From NCBI GenBank assembly GCA_002338565.1, contig DDIN01000005.1, forward strand, positions 1 through 64,000: DNA of 64,000 nucleotides, given 5' to 3'. The notes under the pieces are model-generated. The model ran no database searches, was not told the DNA's origin, and worked only from the letters and a program-made list of their open reading frames with translations. The DNA comes from Hyphomonadaceae bacterium UBA1849. GTDB lineage: Bacteria; Pseudomonadota; Alphaproteobacteria; Caulobacterales; Hyphomonadaceae. This document shows, in pieces, positions 8,568-17,019 of the stretch. Position 1 is the stretch's first letter. Each line of letters begins with the position of its first letter. Position numbers and translations under genes: made by a program.

Positions 8568-8597
8568 GGTGCATTCCGCATAGCAATGCACCAGAAA
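8563..8597 (-). repeat. REP-like palindromic element, copy 2 (inverted)
   Basis: In reverse orientation this reads TTTCTGGTGCATT, a loop and AATGCACCCTACC, the same arms as copy 1. The stem arms are 8568-8575 and 8585-8592. It overlaps the last two codons and the stop of the upstream gene, and with copy 1 forms an inverted pair enclosing that gene. Confidence 0.75.
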
Positions 8598-8669
8598 GAA
8601 CTGGCGCACATGGGGTGACGTTTCCGGGATGACATGAGTTATTGCGTCACAAACCCGTCTCTGGCCTGA

Positions 8670-9467
8670 CCATGCAAATGCTTCGCTGCAGGCACGCTTA
8701 TCCACACCAAACACGGTCTGACGCCGATTGAAGAGATCGAAACCGGTGATGTCGTCTGGTCGCGGTCAGAGCATGATGTCGGTGAGGCAGGCTGGCGCAA
8801 GGTCACCGAATGGGCCTGCACGGGCGAGAATGAAATCTATCATGTCGATGTGGCAACGCCTGCGGGGCAAACCGAGATTTACCGGACAACAGAGCTCCAC
8901 CCGTTCTGGGTAGAGGGCGTTGGCGAAGGCGGTGCCGGTCGGTTTGTTGCGGCAGGTGATCTGGAGCCGGGTATGCAGCTCCGCCTGGGTGATGGCTCAC
9001 CGGCCTATGTGACGGGCGTTGAGGCCACCGGCATCATTGAGCCGGTCTATAACTTGTCAGTTGATGGCTGGAAAACCTACCATGTCGGCGAGCTCGGCGT
9101 CTGGGTGCATAACGTTTGTATTGATGACATACCGTTTTTCAATCCTAGCCGCCTCCGCCCAGAGCAAACGGATGCAGTTCTTGATACGCTCGGAAATATT
9201 AAAAATGGAACACGTCCCCATGGACCGACACGCACGAACTGGGCGGATCCGTTCGATAACAGAGAAGGGTTCCTTCCAACAAAGATAGATGGCAAAATTG
9301 TCGAATATTCAGAATACCGCGTTGCGGCTGCGCCTTTTGAACAAACGGGCGGCGGCACGCACAGAATTGTCATGGGGGGAACGACCAATGGCAGTTACTA
9401 CTTTTATACGACAACTCACTATGGGACTGACGGGACCGCGCGACGTGCGTTTTGGAGAATAAAATGA
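8670..9467 (+). pseudogene. 5'-truncated polymorphic toxin: PT-HINT domain plus barnase-like RNase
   Basis: The frame opens just after a TGA at 8667. Codons 8679-9113 encode a complete pretoxin HINT domain: N-terminal Cys in CFAAGTLIHT, then TPIEEIETGDVVW, the TELHPFWV block and the terminal WVHN, where self-cleavage would occur. The remaining 117 residues match barnase-type ribonucleases: NREGFLP, then catalytic Glu in YSEYRV, Arg in HRIV and His in YTTTHYG, equivalent to Glu73, Arg83/87 and His102 of barnase. No in-frame ATG exists; the first usable start is GTG 8850, inside HINT. The delivery part of the toxin is missing, so this is a displaced C-terminal cassette. Its stop overlaps the next gene's start (ATGA). 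Confidence 0.85.
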
Positions 9468-9898
9468 CGACTTATGTGCATCTCGACGCCAATGAAAGCG
9501 ACCTATTAGATCCGAACCTAAATCCTGAAATTCGCATCATTACTTTGGATTACAGGGAACAAAACGTCGATGTGGGTGATGTGCAAGTAGCTATAGCCAT
9601 GCACTTCCCGACCGATGAATATCCAACGCTGAAATTCAGAGATACCCCACTATTTAAAGATATCGTTTCTGAGTGGATGCTGGAAAATTGGGGTGAAAGG
9701 CTTTCTGTCTTAGTGGTTCAGATATTGTTTTCTGAATCGAACTGTCGGCAGGAAATTGACTTACTGCATGATGTCGCGGCTTCATTCGAGGCAGCAATCA
9801 AATCAGCTCAATTTCGCCGGATGGAACTCGAACAGTATAACGGTGTGGCGAGGGCAAATTCCTTTTTCAGGCTCGATATGTACGTGTTCTCAGACTGA
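9464..9898 (+). CDS. Putative immunity protein for the HINT-RNase toxin
   Basis: A soluble acidic protein of 144 residues (MTTYVHLDANESDLL). Its ATG overlaps the toxin stop (ATGA), with GGAG seven bases upstream, the usual coupling of a toxin-immunity pair. It is longer than barstar (about 90 residues), and I see no barstar-like pattern, so it would be a different class of inhibitor. The immunity role rests on position and on the nature of the upstream RNase. Codon use is AT-richer than that of the flanking core genes, consistent with acquisition. Confidence 0.7.
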   Translation: MTTYVHLDANESDLLDPNLNPEIRIITLDYREQNVDVGDVQVAIAMHFPTDEYPTLKFRDTPLFKDIVSEWMLENWGERLSVLVVQILFSESNCRQEIDLLHDVAASFEAAIKSAQFRRMELEQYNGVARANSFFRLDMYVFSD

Positions 9899-9987
9899 AT
9901 TTTATACTGGAGAATTAGTTTCTGCTTGTGCATCGCGAAGCGGTGCTCTGCAGACACGGGACCTGATCGTGGGAAACTGCATGTTTC

Positions 9988-10042
9988 GGGTCCCGGATCA
10001 GCAGTGCATCATTATGATGCTGCACAGCATCCGGGATGACAT
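9988..10042. repeat. Palindromic intergenic element of the CCGGGATGACA type
   Basis: GGGTCCCGGATCAGCAGTGC and the following CATCAT are mirrored imperfectly by ATGATGCTGCACAGCATCCGG, followed by GATGACATGCG. The closing phrase CCGGGATGACATG also occurs at 8624-8636, just upstream of the truncated HINT toxin, so the same short element flanks the toxin-immunity cassette on both sides. Palindromes ending in this phrase are common dispersed elements in alphaproteobacteria (from memory). Confidence 0.6.
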
Positions 10043-10140
10043 GCGTTCGTGCTTCGCTCGTCCGCTCCTTCTTTCCGGGAGAGCAGTGGAGCCGCGCCAT
10101 CCCCTCTTTGCGACTCAGTCAGTCATGCTAATGAACGTGT

Positions 10141-11718
10141 ATGAGCGACTTTTTTCCTTCCGACCGTCCCGCGTCTGCCAATCTTCCCGAGCTGTCCGTT
10201 TCTGAGCTTGCGGGTTCCATCAAGCGAACCATTGAGACGACATATGATCGTGTCCGTGTGCGTGGTGAACTCGGCCGCGTAACGATTGCAAAGTCCGGTC
10301 ACATGTATGCCGACCTTAAGGACGATAAGGCAGTCATCAATACGATCATGTGGAAGGGCAGCGTGTCGCGCCTGCCGTTCCGGCCTGAGGAGGGTTTGGA
10401 AGTCGTTGCGGAGGGGAAGCTGTCGACCTATCCGGGGCGCTCCAACTACCAGCTGATCGCAGATACGATGAACCCTGCCGGCGCCGGGGCGCTCATGGCC
10501 TTGCTGGAAGAACGTAAGAAGAAACTCGCTGCCGAGGGCTTGTTCGAAACATCTCGCAAACAGCCTCTCCCGTATTTCCCGAAGGTGATAGGCGTTGTGA
10601 CGAGCCCGACCGGCGCGGTCATTCGTGATATTCTCCACCGGATATCCGACCGGTTTCCGGTTCATGTGCTTGTCTGGCCCGCGCTTGTGCAGGGCGACAG
10701 AGCGGCTCAGCAGATCACGGCGGGCATTGAAGGGTTTAACGCGCTCGCGCTGGATGGCCCCGTGCCGCGCCCTGACGTGATTATCGTGGCGCGCGGAGGT
10801 GGTTCAATCGAGGACCTCTGGCCATTCAATGAAGAGATCGTCGTTCGCGCAGCAGTGGCCTCGCAGATCCCGCTCATCTCAGCGGTCGGGCATGAAACAG
10901 ACACCACGCTGATCGACTATGCTTCAGATCGGCGGGCGCCGACGCCAACAGGCGCGGCTGAGATTGCTGTTCCGGTACGGTCCGAGCTTGTGCAGACGGT
11001 TACGGCCTATGGCGAACGCCTCATGCGCGGTCTCACACAGACCTCCCGGCGTAGCGAAAGAGAGCTGACGGCAGTGGCTGCGCGCCTGCCGCGCCCTACG
11101 GCGTTGCTGGAATCCCGTCAGCAACGGTTTGACTATGCCGAGGGGCGTCTTACCCAGTCGTTGCAGGCTGCCCTTCTGAAAAAGCGGTCCATGTTCGATC
11201 AGACGGGGCCGCGTCTGCGTCCGAAAACGCTGGAGACCAGCCTGCGTGTGCTGGATGATCGTGTCAGTCAGGCGTCCAGGCGCCTCACGGCGGGCCTGAC
11301 ACGACAGGCAGCGCTCGGTGAAAGCCGGCTCGCAACTGTGTCCAAGCGATTGTCACTGCGCGGAGACGCGCTGCTGCGTGAAACGAAAGATACGGGCGAA
11401 GTCCAGCAGGCCGCGGACCGTATGGCGCGTGCGTTTGACCGGCAGGCGTCACGTCTTGAGGAGCGCTTGTCCCGAGCGGGTAATATGCTTGAGGCTCTGT
11501 CCTATCAGGCAACGTTGAAGCGTGGCTATGCCGTCGTGAAGACCGCCGACGGTCAGCTGGTCAGAGATACGGCTTCTGCGCGCGCGGCTCAACGCATGAC
11601 GGTCCAGTTTGCTGATGGTGATGTTGATGTCACGACGCAGACAGACGGCGCGCCTCCGGCGTCACCAAAACCGAAAAAAGCCGTGCCGCCTAAGGGCGTG
11701 CAAGGGTCTCTCTTCTAG
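10141..11718 (+). CDS. xseA: Exodeoxyribonuclease VII large subunit
   Basis: 525 residues. ExoVII degrades single-stranded DNA to oligonucleotides in both directions; XseA is the catalytic subunit and needs XseB, which is not in this window. The N-terminal OB-fold (about 15-115, with VRGELGRVTIAKSGHMYADLKD) binds ssDNA. The catalytic core contains VVTSPTGAVIRDI, VARGGGSIEDLWPFN and SAVGHETDTTLIDYASD followed by RRAPTPTGAAE, all family hallmarks. A long coiled-coil region (about 280-450) and the terminal LKRGYAVV segment complete the usual layout. The tail ends in VQGSLF. No strong ribosome site precedes the ATG. The gene is transcribed alone, after an accessory island. Confidence 0.97.
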   Translation: MSDFFPSDRPASANLPELSVSELAGSIKRTIETTYDRVRVRGELGRVTIAKSGHMYADLKDDKAVINTIMWKGSVSRLPFRPEEGLEVVAEGKLSTYPGRSNYQLIADTMNPAGAGALMALLEERKKKLAAEGLFETSRKQPLPYFPKVIGVVTSPTGAVIRDILHRISDRFPVHVLVWPALVQGDRAAQQITAGIEGFNALALDGPVPRPDVIIVARGGGSIEDLWPFNEEIVVRAAVASQIPLISAVGHETDTTLIDYASDRRAPTPTGAAEIAVPVRSELVQTVTAYGERLMRGLTQTSRRSERELTAVAARLPRPTALLESRQQRFDYAEGRLTQSLQAALLKKRSMFDQTGPRLRPKTLETSLRVLDDRVSQASRRLTAGLTRQAALGESRLATVSKRLSLRGDALLRETKDTGEVQQAADRMARAFDRQASRLEERLSRAGNMLEALSYQATLKRGYAVVKTADGQLVRDTASARAAQRMTVQFADGDVDVTTQTDGAPPASPKPKKAVPPKGVQGSLF

Positions 11719-11740
11719 CGTCTAATCTGAGGGTCGAAAG

Positions 11741-11787
11741 GGCGACCGTCTCTCGGTCGGGGGGGGGAGGAAACAGAGACGGTCGCC
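11741..11787. repeat. 13-bp perfect inverted repeat with G-run loop
   Basis: Arm 11741-11753 (GGCGACCGTCTCT) pairs exactly with 11775-11787. The 21-base loop carries nine consecutive G residues. It lies 22 bases past the xseA stop. It lacks a T-tract, so it is not a standard terminator, although it may shield the 3' end of the xseA transcript. Confidence 0.7.
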
Positions 11788-11794
11788 TGAACCG

Positions 11795-11829
11795 GGACGT
11801 GTGGGGGAGGGAGGGGGATACGCACGTCC
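11795..11829. repeat. Second inverted repeat with G-rich loop
   Basis: GGACGTG (11795-11801) pairs with CACGTCC (11823-11829), extendable by a G-T and a G-C pair. The loop contains GGGGG-A-GGG-A-GGGGG, three G runs. It stands eight bases after the first hairpin. The remainder of the 493-base gap to 12211 is AT-rich and non-coding, with a further small dyad (TTTCGATA 11925-11932 with TATCGAAA 11940-11947) and no recognisable gene. Confidence 0.65.
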
Positions 11830-12139
11830 AGGACCACTTCGTCTTTCGACACTACCTATTTCACATGGATAGATTGAAAGAAGGTTAATAAAACTGCCGT
11901 TTTTGTTTATACTTACATTTTGTCTTTCGATAATTTTGCTATCGAAAAATTGGAATTATAGGTAGTTCGTCTGCATTTTGTTCAAAACGACGATACTTTA
12001 TTACTGCACAGTTAAAATTGGTTCATTTTGCGGACCTGTCAAAGTTCAGGTCGAAATTGTTCACAAGAAATATTCTTAGTTGTTTCGTCTGGCCTCGCGG
12101 CCTTCCTCAACTGCATTTGGTTTGATTTAGTGCTTAGTC

Positions 12140-12177
12140 AAATAAAAAGCCTCCGGCCAAAAACGCTGGCCGGAGGC
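12140..12177 (-). terminator. Intrinsic terminator of the globin-coupled chemoreceptor
   Basis: A perfect 11-bp stem (12149-12159 with 12167-12177, GCCTCCGGCCA arms) with a seven-base loop, followed on the minus strand by TTTTTATTT (12140-12148). It begins 34 bases after the stop of the chemoreceptor gene. Confidence 0.85.
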
Positions 12178-12211
12178 AAAACGCATCGTCTTACTTTTGG
12201 GAGGGGGCGAA

Positions 12212-13561
12212 TTAAGACGCGCGAATATGGGCGAGGAAGTCGTTCACCTGACCCTGCAGGGTGGTGGCCTGACGTCCAAGGTCTGCCGATGCCTGAACGA
12301 CCTGTTCGGAAACATTCTTCGTGCTTTCGGCGCTGCGGGAGACCTCTTCAATTGAGTCGCTGACAGACCGTGCACCGACCGCAGCCTCACGTGTATTGCG
12401 TGCAATCTCGCGGGTGGAAGACGTCTGCTCTTCGATGGCTGCGTTGATGGACAGCGACACCGAGTTCACTTCCGTGATCGAGGCCTGAATGGATGCAATC
12501 GCGCTCACGGCGCTATTGGTCGTATCCAGCATTTCCTGAATGTGACGGCTGATCTCTTCGGTTGCTTTGGCAGTTTCGTTCGCGAGTGTCTTCACTTCGG
12601 ACGCGACGACTGCAAAGCCTTTGCCCGCTTCACCGGCGCGCGCGCTTTCAATTGTAGCGTTGAGAGCCAGGAGGTTCGTCTGCGCTGCGATGTCGGAAAT
12701 CAGGGATACGACTTCGCTCACCTTGTCGGCAGATGCTGAAAGGCGCTGGATTGTCTGGTTTGCCTCATCAGCCGTTGTTGCGCTGCTTGCGGTGACCTTG
12801 GTCGCTTCTGCAGAGCGTTCTGCGATTTCGCCAACTGCATTGCCGAGCTCTTCGGTCGAACGGGATGCCGCTTCAACGCCGTTGGACGCCTGAAGAATGG
12901 AGGCTGAAAGATCTGCTGAGCGCGAATAGGTGCTCTCGGCGATTTCGGTCATCTGACGCGAATTCGCTTCCAGCTCGACGGCAGCAGCAGACACGATGCC
13001 TGATACAGCCTGAACTTCCTTTTCGAACAGATCGGCCATATCGAGCGTTTTTTGCTGGGCTTCCTGACGACGAACTTCGTTAAAGAAGTGAATGGCCAGA
13101 TCCATGTCGAGCATTGCTGCACGAATGAAAGCGCTCTGCATCATATTGAGCTTGGCATAGTCGATTGTCAGCTTGCGCTTGTTGACGAATTTGGCTCCGA
13201 GACGACGCAGTGTCTCATCTACCAGGAAGGTATAGCCTGCCAGATAGAATTGCGGTTCGAGGCCAATGCGCGCATGTACCGTGCCAATGGTTTGGACGGA
13301 TTTGATATACTCAGGAGAGAAGTCTCCCGTGAGGATCACTTTCCAGTGGCGGAATTGTGCGTTCGCCGCAAAGTCCAGTCGTTCTTTAGAGTCGAAAAAG
13401 CGTTCGATCTCAGGATACTTTGCCACGTGAGCGTAAAAGTCGCGCAGCACGTCCGGAAGAATGTCTTCAAGCGGCGCTCGCAGTTCTCGCAGCGTTGTTA
13501 TTGTTTCGAGGTCAAGTCTCTGAAAATTGAGACGGGATGACAAATCGGTTGATGTGCTCAC
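12212..13561 (-). CDS. Globin-coupled chemotaxis transducer (HemAT-like)
   Basis: 449 residues, with no membrane helix. Residues about 10-165 form a sensor globin: [15 protein letters not shown], then the proximal haem ligand His96 in [10 protein letters not shown] followed by YLAGYTFL. Residues about 190-449 are a methyl-accepting signalling domain with the conserved hairpin tip [20 protein letters not shown] then [12 protein letters not shown]. It should therefore be a cytoplasmic oxygen or redox receptor signalling through CheA/CheW. There is no C-terminal CheR-binding pentapeptide. It is monocistronic with its own terminator. No che genes are in the window. Confidence 0.92.
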   Translation of the reverse strand: MSTSTDLSSRLNFQRLDLETITTLRELRAPLEDILPDVLRDFYAHVAKYPEIERFFDSKERLDFAANAQFRHWKVILTGDFSPEYIKSVQTIGTVHARIGLEPQFYLAGYTFLVDETLRRLGAKFVNKRKLTIDYAKLNMMQSAFIRAAMLDMDLAIHFFNEVRRQEAQQKTLDMADLFEKEVQAVSGIVSAAAVELEANSRQMTEIAESTYSRSADLSASILQASNGVEAASRSTEELGNAVGEIAERSAEATKVTASSATTADEANQTIQRLSASADKVSEVVSLISDIAAQTNLLALNATIESARAGEAGKGFAVVASEVKTLANETAKATEEISRHIQEMLDTTNSAVSAIASIQASITEVNSVSLSINAAIEEQTSSTREIARNTREAAVGARSVSDSIEEVSRSAESTKNVSEQVVQASADLGRQATTLQGQVNDFLAHIRAS

Positions 13562-13944
13562 GAGAAAACCCCCGCGGTAAAATTATTAAAATATGTGTCC
13601 CCTGAATTTACCGGATGAGTCCTTCAGGTTGTGAAAAATATACGATCTCTTAGTTACTAAATCCCTATTTTTAGTAGGTCATTGGATGTGGAAGTAATTA
13701 CCGTCGTTTTATTTATCGCTCTAAAATGTAGGTCGAACGCTACTTGGCCTTTCCTAACAAATTATCTACCCAAGGTGGTTTTCTGAAATTTTCTATGAAA
13801 TTTTTCTATTTTTTTATCGGCCGACACAGCGTAACGGAATGGAAGGCCGCCGATGAAAATTGAAGCAAAAATGCAATTGCGTCGCTCTGACCTCTCGCGT
13901 TTCGGAATAAGTCACGTTAAACCGACGCAAAACAGGAGTTTGTT
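13562..13944. other. 383-base non-coding gap with divergent promoters
   Basis: AT-rich spacer between the divergent chemoreceptor and microprotein genes. It should hold both promoters. Apart from the AGGAG ribosome site at 13934-13938, serving the microprotein, I see no clear operator, repeat or RNA gene. Confidence 0.5.
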
Positions 13945-14025
13945 ATGTACGCATTTGTTGCTCTCGGTCTGGCTTTCGGTGTTTTCGCGCTTCTGAACCT
14001 GATCGACATGAAGCGCCTCGACTAG
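13945..14025 (+). CDS. 26-residue single-helix membrane microprotein
   Basis: ATG at 13945, six bases after an AGGAG ribosome site (13934-13938), opens a 26-codon frame. It encodes a Tyr-Ala-Phe start, a hydrophobic stretch of about 18 residues (FVALGLAFGVFALLNLI) and a charged DMKRLD end, ideal for one inner-membrane helix with a cytoplasmic C-terminus. The stop is 17 bases before the Na+/Ca2+ antiporter ATG, which itself has no strong ribosome site, so translation may be coupled. KdpF-like regulators of membrane transporters are comparable in size and position. A role with the antiporter is inference. Confidence 0.65.
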   Translation: MYAFVALGLAFGVFALLNLIDMKRLD

Positions 14026-14041
14026 GTCAGCTTCTAACTGA

Positions 14042-15076
14042 ATGCTTTTTGATTTCGGGCTACTCGTAGCGGGGCTGGTTTTTCTGGTCTTCGCAGGGGA
14101 TTTTCTTGTGCGCGGCGCCGTTGCCGTCGCGCTGCGCCTTGGCGTGTCTCACATTCTGGCGAGTGTGTTCATCGTCGGCTTCGGCAGCTCAGCCCCCGAA
14201 ATGCTTGTCGCGATTGAGTCGACATTAAAAGGCGCGCCGGGTGTTGCCACAGGCAATATTATTGGCTCGAACATCGCCAACATCTTTCTCGTGTTGGGTA
14301 TCCCGGCGCTCATCATGCCGATGACGACCAGGGGAACGGGCCTGAAGCGTGCTGTTACCGTGACAGCGCTCGCGACTGCGGCCTGGCTCACGGCTACGGC
14401 GACCGTAGGGCTGATTCCAGCTGTTGGCATCGGCTTTCTGGTCGGGCTCGGTCTTTATATTCTGGCTGCACTTATTTTTCCTCCAGGTGGCAACCCGGAG
14501 GAGCTGATTGCAGACGAAGTTGTAGAGCCGTTCCCGGGCTGGGTGCGAACAGCACTCTTTATCGCACTGGGTGTCGTCGGTCTGCCCGCTGGCGCTCATT
14601 TTGCTATTGAGGGCGCGACCGGGCTGGCCACAACCTTCGGCGTAGGTGACGAACTCATCGCGCTGACGCTTCTCGCAGTTGGCACGTCTCTGCCTGAGTT
14701 CGCGGCATCCATGGCGGCGGCGTTCCGTAAGCAGGCGGATGTCGTACTGGGCAATGTCGCAGGGTCGGTCATGTTCAACATTCTGGCCGCGGGCGGTATT
14801 ATCGCGCTTCTCGGGCCTGTTGAGCTGCCGCCAATCTTCTTCGAGCTCGATCACTGGTTCCTCGGCGTATCGATGGGCATGTTCCTGCTTTGCGTGCTTT
14901 CAGGACGTCGTATGGGCTGGCTGACCGGTATTTTCTTCGTTCTCTGTTATGCGGCTTATATGTTCGGACTGAACCATTTCTATCTGCTGGGGCAGGGTTG
15001 GGATACGGTTCTTGTTGAAGCGGACAGACTGTGGAGCATGCTTTGGAACTCTCTCACGCAAATCGGGCGCTCGTAA
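14042..15076 (+). CDS. Na+/Ca2+ antiporter family (CaCA) protein
   Basis: 344 residues, about ten membrane helices. The two inverted alpha repeats that form the ion path are clear: FGSSAPEM with GNIIGSNIANI in the first half (about 44-82), and VGTSLPEFAAS with GNVAGSVMFNILAAG in the second (about 215-250). This is the YrbG group of calcium/sodium exchangers. The ATG follows the microprotein stop by 16 bases. The 3' end overlaps the proposed start of the SDR gene by up to 46 bases, so the two are probably one transcript. Confidence 0.93.
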   Translation: MLFDFGLLVAGLVFLVFAGDFLVRGAVAVALRLGVSHILASVFIVGFGSSAPEMLVAIESTLKGAPGVATGNIIGSNIANIFLVLGIPALIMPMTTRGTGLKRAVTVTALATAAWLTATATVGLIPAVGIGFLVGLGLYILAALIFPPGGNPEELIADEVVEPFPGWVRTALFIALGVVGLPAGAHFAIEGATGLATTFGVGDELIALTLLAVGTSLPEFAASMAAAFRKQADVVLGNVAGSVMFNILAAGGIIALLGPVELPPIFFELDHWFLGVSMGMFLLCVLSGRRMGWLTGIFFVLCYAAYMFGLNHFYLLGQGWDTVLVEADRLWSMLWNSLTQIGRS

Positions 15077-15813
15077 CCGGCGCTGGACAACGCCTTGGAC
15101 AGGCTATTGCTGTTGCCCTGGGTGAGCGCGGCTATCGCGTCGCCATTCATTATCGCAGCTCGAAAGAGGGCGCCGAGGCGACAGCGAAAGCCGTGCGCGA
15201 CGCCGGAGGTGTAGCAGAGCTCGTTCAGGCTGATCTGGCAGACGAAGATGACACGGCGCGTCTGGTTGAAGCATCGGCCGATGCGCTTGGCGGGCATTTG
15301 GGGCTTCTGATCAATAACGCCTCCACCTTCGAAGACGACGATATTCTGACGCACACACGGGGCAATTGGGACTTCCATATGGACGTCAATTTGCGTGCGC
15401 CCATACTGCTTTCTCAGAAATTTGCAGGCATGCTGGGCAAGGAGCAGCGCGGTGTCATCATCAATATGATTGATCAGCGCGTCTGGAAGCTGAACCCGAG
15501 CTTTTTTACGTACACGCTTTCCAAGTCTGCGCTCTGGAGCGCAACAAAAACTCTAGCGCAGGGGCTCGCGCCTAGTATCCGTGTGAATGGTATTGGCCCG
15601 GGGCCGACGCTGAAAAATGAGTTTCAGTCCGATGACGAGTTTCAAAAAGAAGTTGAGGCGACACTGACGCAACGCGGCGCCAATCCGGACGAAATCTTAA
15701 AGGCGGTTCGTTTCCTTATCGATGCGGATGCTGTCACGGGACAAATGATTGCTGTTGATGGTGGTCAGCATCTCATCTGGCAGACACCCGACGTCGTCGA
15801 CACAATTGATTAA
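15031..15813 (+). CDS. Short-chain dehydrogenase, FolM/pteridine-reductase-like
   Basis: 260 residues with the Rossmann motif ALVTGAGQRLGQ (about 13-24), the NNAS loop and the catalytic Tyr-x-x-x-Lys in YTLSK. The segment INMIDQRVWKLNPSFFTYT and the closing VNGIGPGPTL and TGQMIAVDGGQHL are typical of the pteridine reductase/FolM group, which reduces dihydropterins with NADPH. Substrate assignment is from family resemblance only. GTG at 15031 is used here; TTG at 15043, with GGAG six bases upstream, is an equally good start. It is followed after 11 bases by the threonine aldolase gene. Confidence 0.85.
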   Translation: MEHALELSHANRALVTGAGQRLGQAIAVALGERGYRVAIHYRSSKEGAEATAKAVRDAGGVAELVQADLADEDDTARLVEASADALGGHLGLLINNASTFEDDDILTHTRGNWDFHMDVNLRAPILLSQKFAGMLGKEQRGVIINMIDQRVWKLNPSFFTYTLSKSALWSATKTLAQGLAPSIRVNGIGPGPTLKNEFQSDDEFQKEVEATLTQRGANPDEILKAVRFLIDADAVTGQMIAVDGGQHLIWQTPDVVDTID

Positions 15814-15824
15814 AGGTACACAAA

Positions 15825-16853
15825 GTGGATTTTTCGTCTGATACGTCCGCGCCGGCGCATCCGCAGATTATTGAAGCGCTGGACCGGGTAAATTCCGGCA
15901 CGCAGCCGAGCTATGGGGCGGATAGCGAAACGCTGAAGCTGAAGGCGGCGCTTGCAGAGCGGTTCGAGACCGATGTGGAGGTGCTTCCTGTTGCGTCCGG
16001 GACTGCAGCGAATGCGTTGGCTTTATCCATTGTCTGCGGTTCTATGGAGAGCGTGATCTGCCATCGCGAAGCGCATATTGAGCGTGACGAGCGAGGCGCG
16101 CCGGAATTCTTCACTGGCGGTGGTAAATTGCATTTGTGCGGCGGCGATCATGCGAAGCTGGCCCCTGATGAAGTGGAATCCGTGTGTGCGGGCATTCAGC
16201 GCGGATTTGTTCATGAAACGCCGCCTGCCGCGTTGTCGCTTACGAACCTGACTGAGTCTGGCGCGCGCTATAGTGCTGATGAGACGGCTGCGCTCGCGCA
16301 GATCGCACACAATGCAGAACTCAAAGTGCATCTGGACGGTGCGCGATTTGCCAATGCGCTGGTGTCCGGTGAGGAAACGCCTGCGGCGCTGAGCTGGAAG
16401 GCGGGGGTCGATCTCATGTCGTTCGGCTTCACCAAAAACGGCGCGCTTGGCTGTGAGCTAATTGTTCTCTTCAACGATATGATCGAGCGCTTTCCGCAGC
16501 TTCAGGCGCGTGCAAAACGGGCGGGGCACTTGCCACCAAAAATGCGGTATCTGTCAGCTCAGGCGCTGGCCATGCTGGAAGGCGATCTCTGGCTGAGTTC
16601 TGCGCGCATCGCCAATGCAAAAGCGCAAGCCGTTGCGGAGATTCTGACGGCCGAAGCAGGGGCGCGTCTGGCGCATCCGGTCGATGGTAATGAGGTATTT
16701 GCTCATATGCCGCTTGAAGTGTTCGAGCGCCTCCTGTCACAAGGGCTTCGTGCCTATAAGTGGATTGATGGATCTGTGCGTTTCGTTTGCCACTGGAATA
16801 CGTCTCAAAAGGACGTGGATGACCTTGCCGCGGCATGTCGTCAGCTTACATAA
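15825..16853 (+). CDS. ltaE: Low-specificity threonine aldolase (PLP enzyme)
   Basis: 342 residues, PLP fold type I. It cleaves L-threonine or allo-threonine to glycine and acetaldehyde. Landmarks: DFSSDTSAPAHP opening, VASGTAANALAL, the EAHIERDERGAPEFF substrate loop, LHLDGAR-type HLDGARFANA and the PLP lysine in FTKNGALGCE. The start is GTG with AAAGG nine bases upstream. Compared with the usual FTKGG/GTKNG context, the lysine motif is normal. It is likely co-transcribed with the SDR upstream. beta-Eliminating lyases and phenylserine aldolases share this fold, so exact substrate is not fixed. Confidence 0.88.
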   Translation: MDFSSDTSAPAHPQIIEALDRVNSGTQPSYGADSETLKLKAALAERFETDVEVLPVASGTAANALALSIVCGSMESVICHREAHIERDERGAPEFFTGGGKLHLCGGDHAKLAPDEVESVCAGIQRGFVHETPPAALSLTNLTESGARYSADETAALAQIAHNAELKVHLDGARFANALVSGEETPAALSWKAGVDLMSFGFTKNGALGCELIVLFNDMIERFPQLQARAKRAGHLPPKMRYLSAQALAMLEGDLWLSSARIANAKAQAVAEILTAEAGARLAHPVDGNEVFAHMPLEVFERLLSQGLRAYKWIDGSVRFVCHWNTSQKDVDDLAAACRQLT

Positions 16854-17019
16854 ATGAACATGTTTATTAAAATGTAACTTCCGATTGTGTAAGGTCGGAG
16901 GAATGCAAGCCTGTGAGGCCAGTTGGCGCGTAAATTCGACGGAAATTTTCTTTCCATACGTGTTGGTCTTATTGCAGGCTGAAGAAAAAAATACGATTCT
17001 GCGGAAGGCATATAAGCCG

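Noticed and set aside
8156..8597. CRISPR-like array or IS element ends
   Set aside because: Only two inverted palindromes with a gene between them, no regular spacers, no transposase and no target duplication visible.
8850..9467. Toxin gene started at GTG 8850 as an intact 205-residue protein
   Set aside because: That start falls inside the HINT domain; codons from 8679 continue the same domain, so the gene is a truncated remnant rather than a complete gene.
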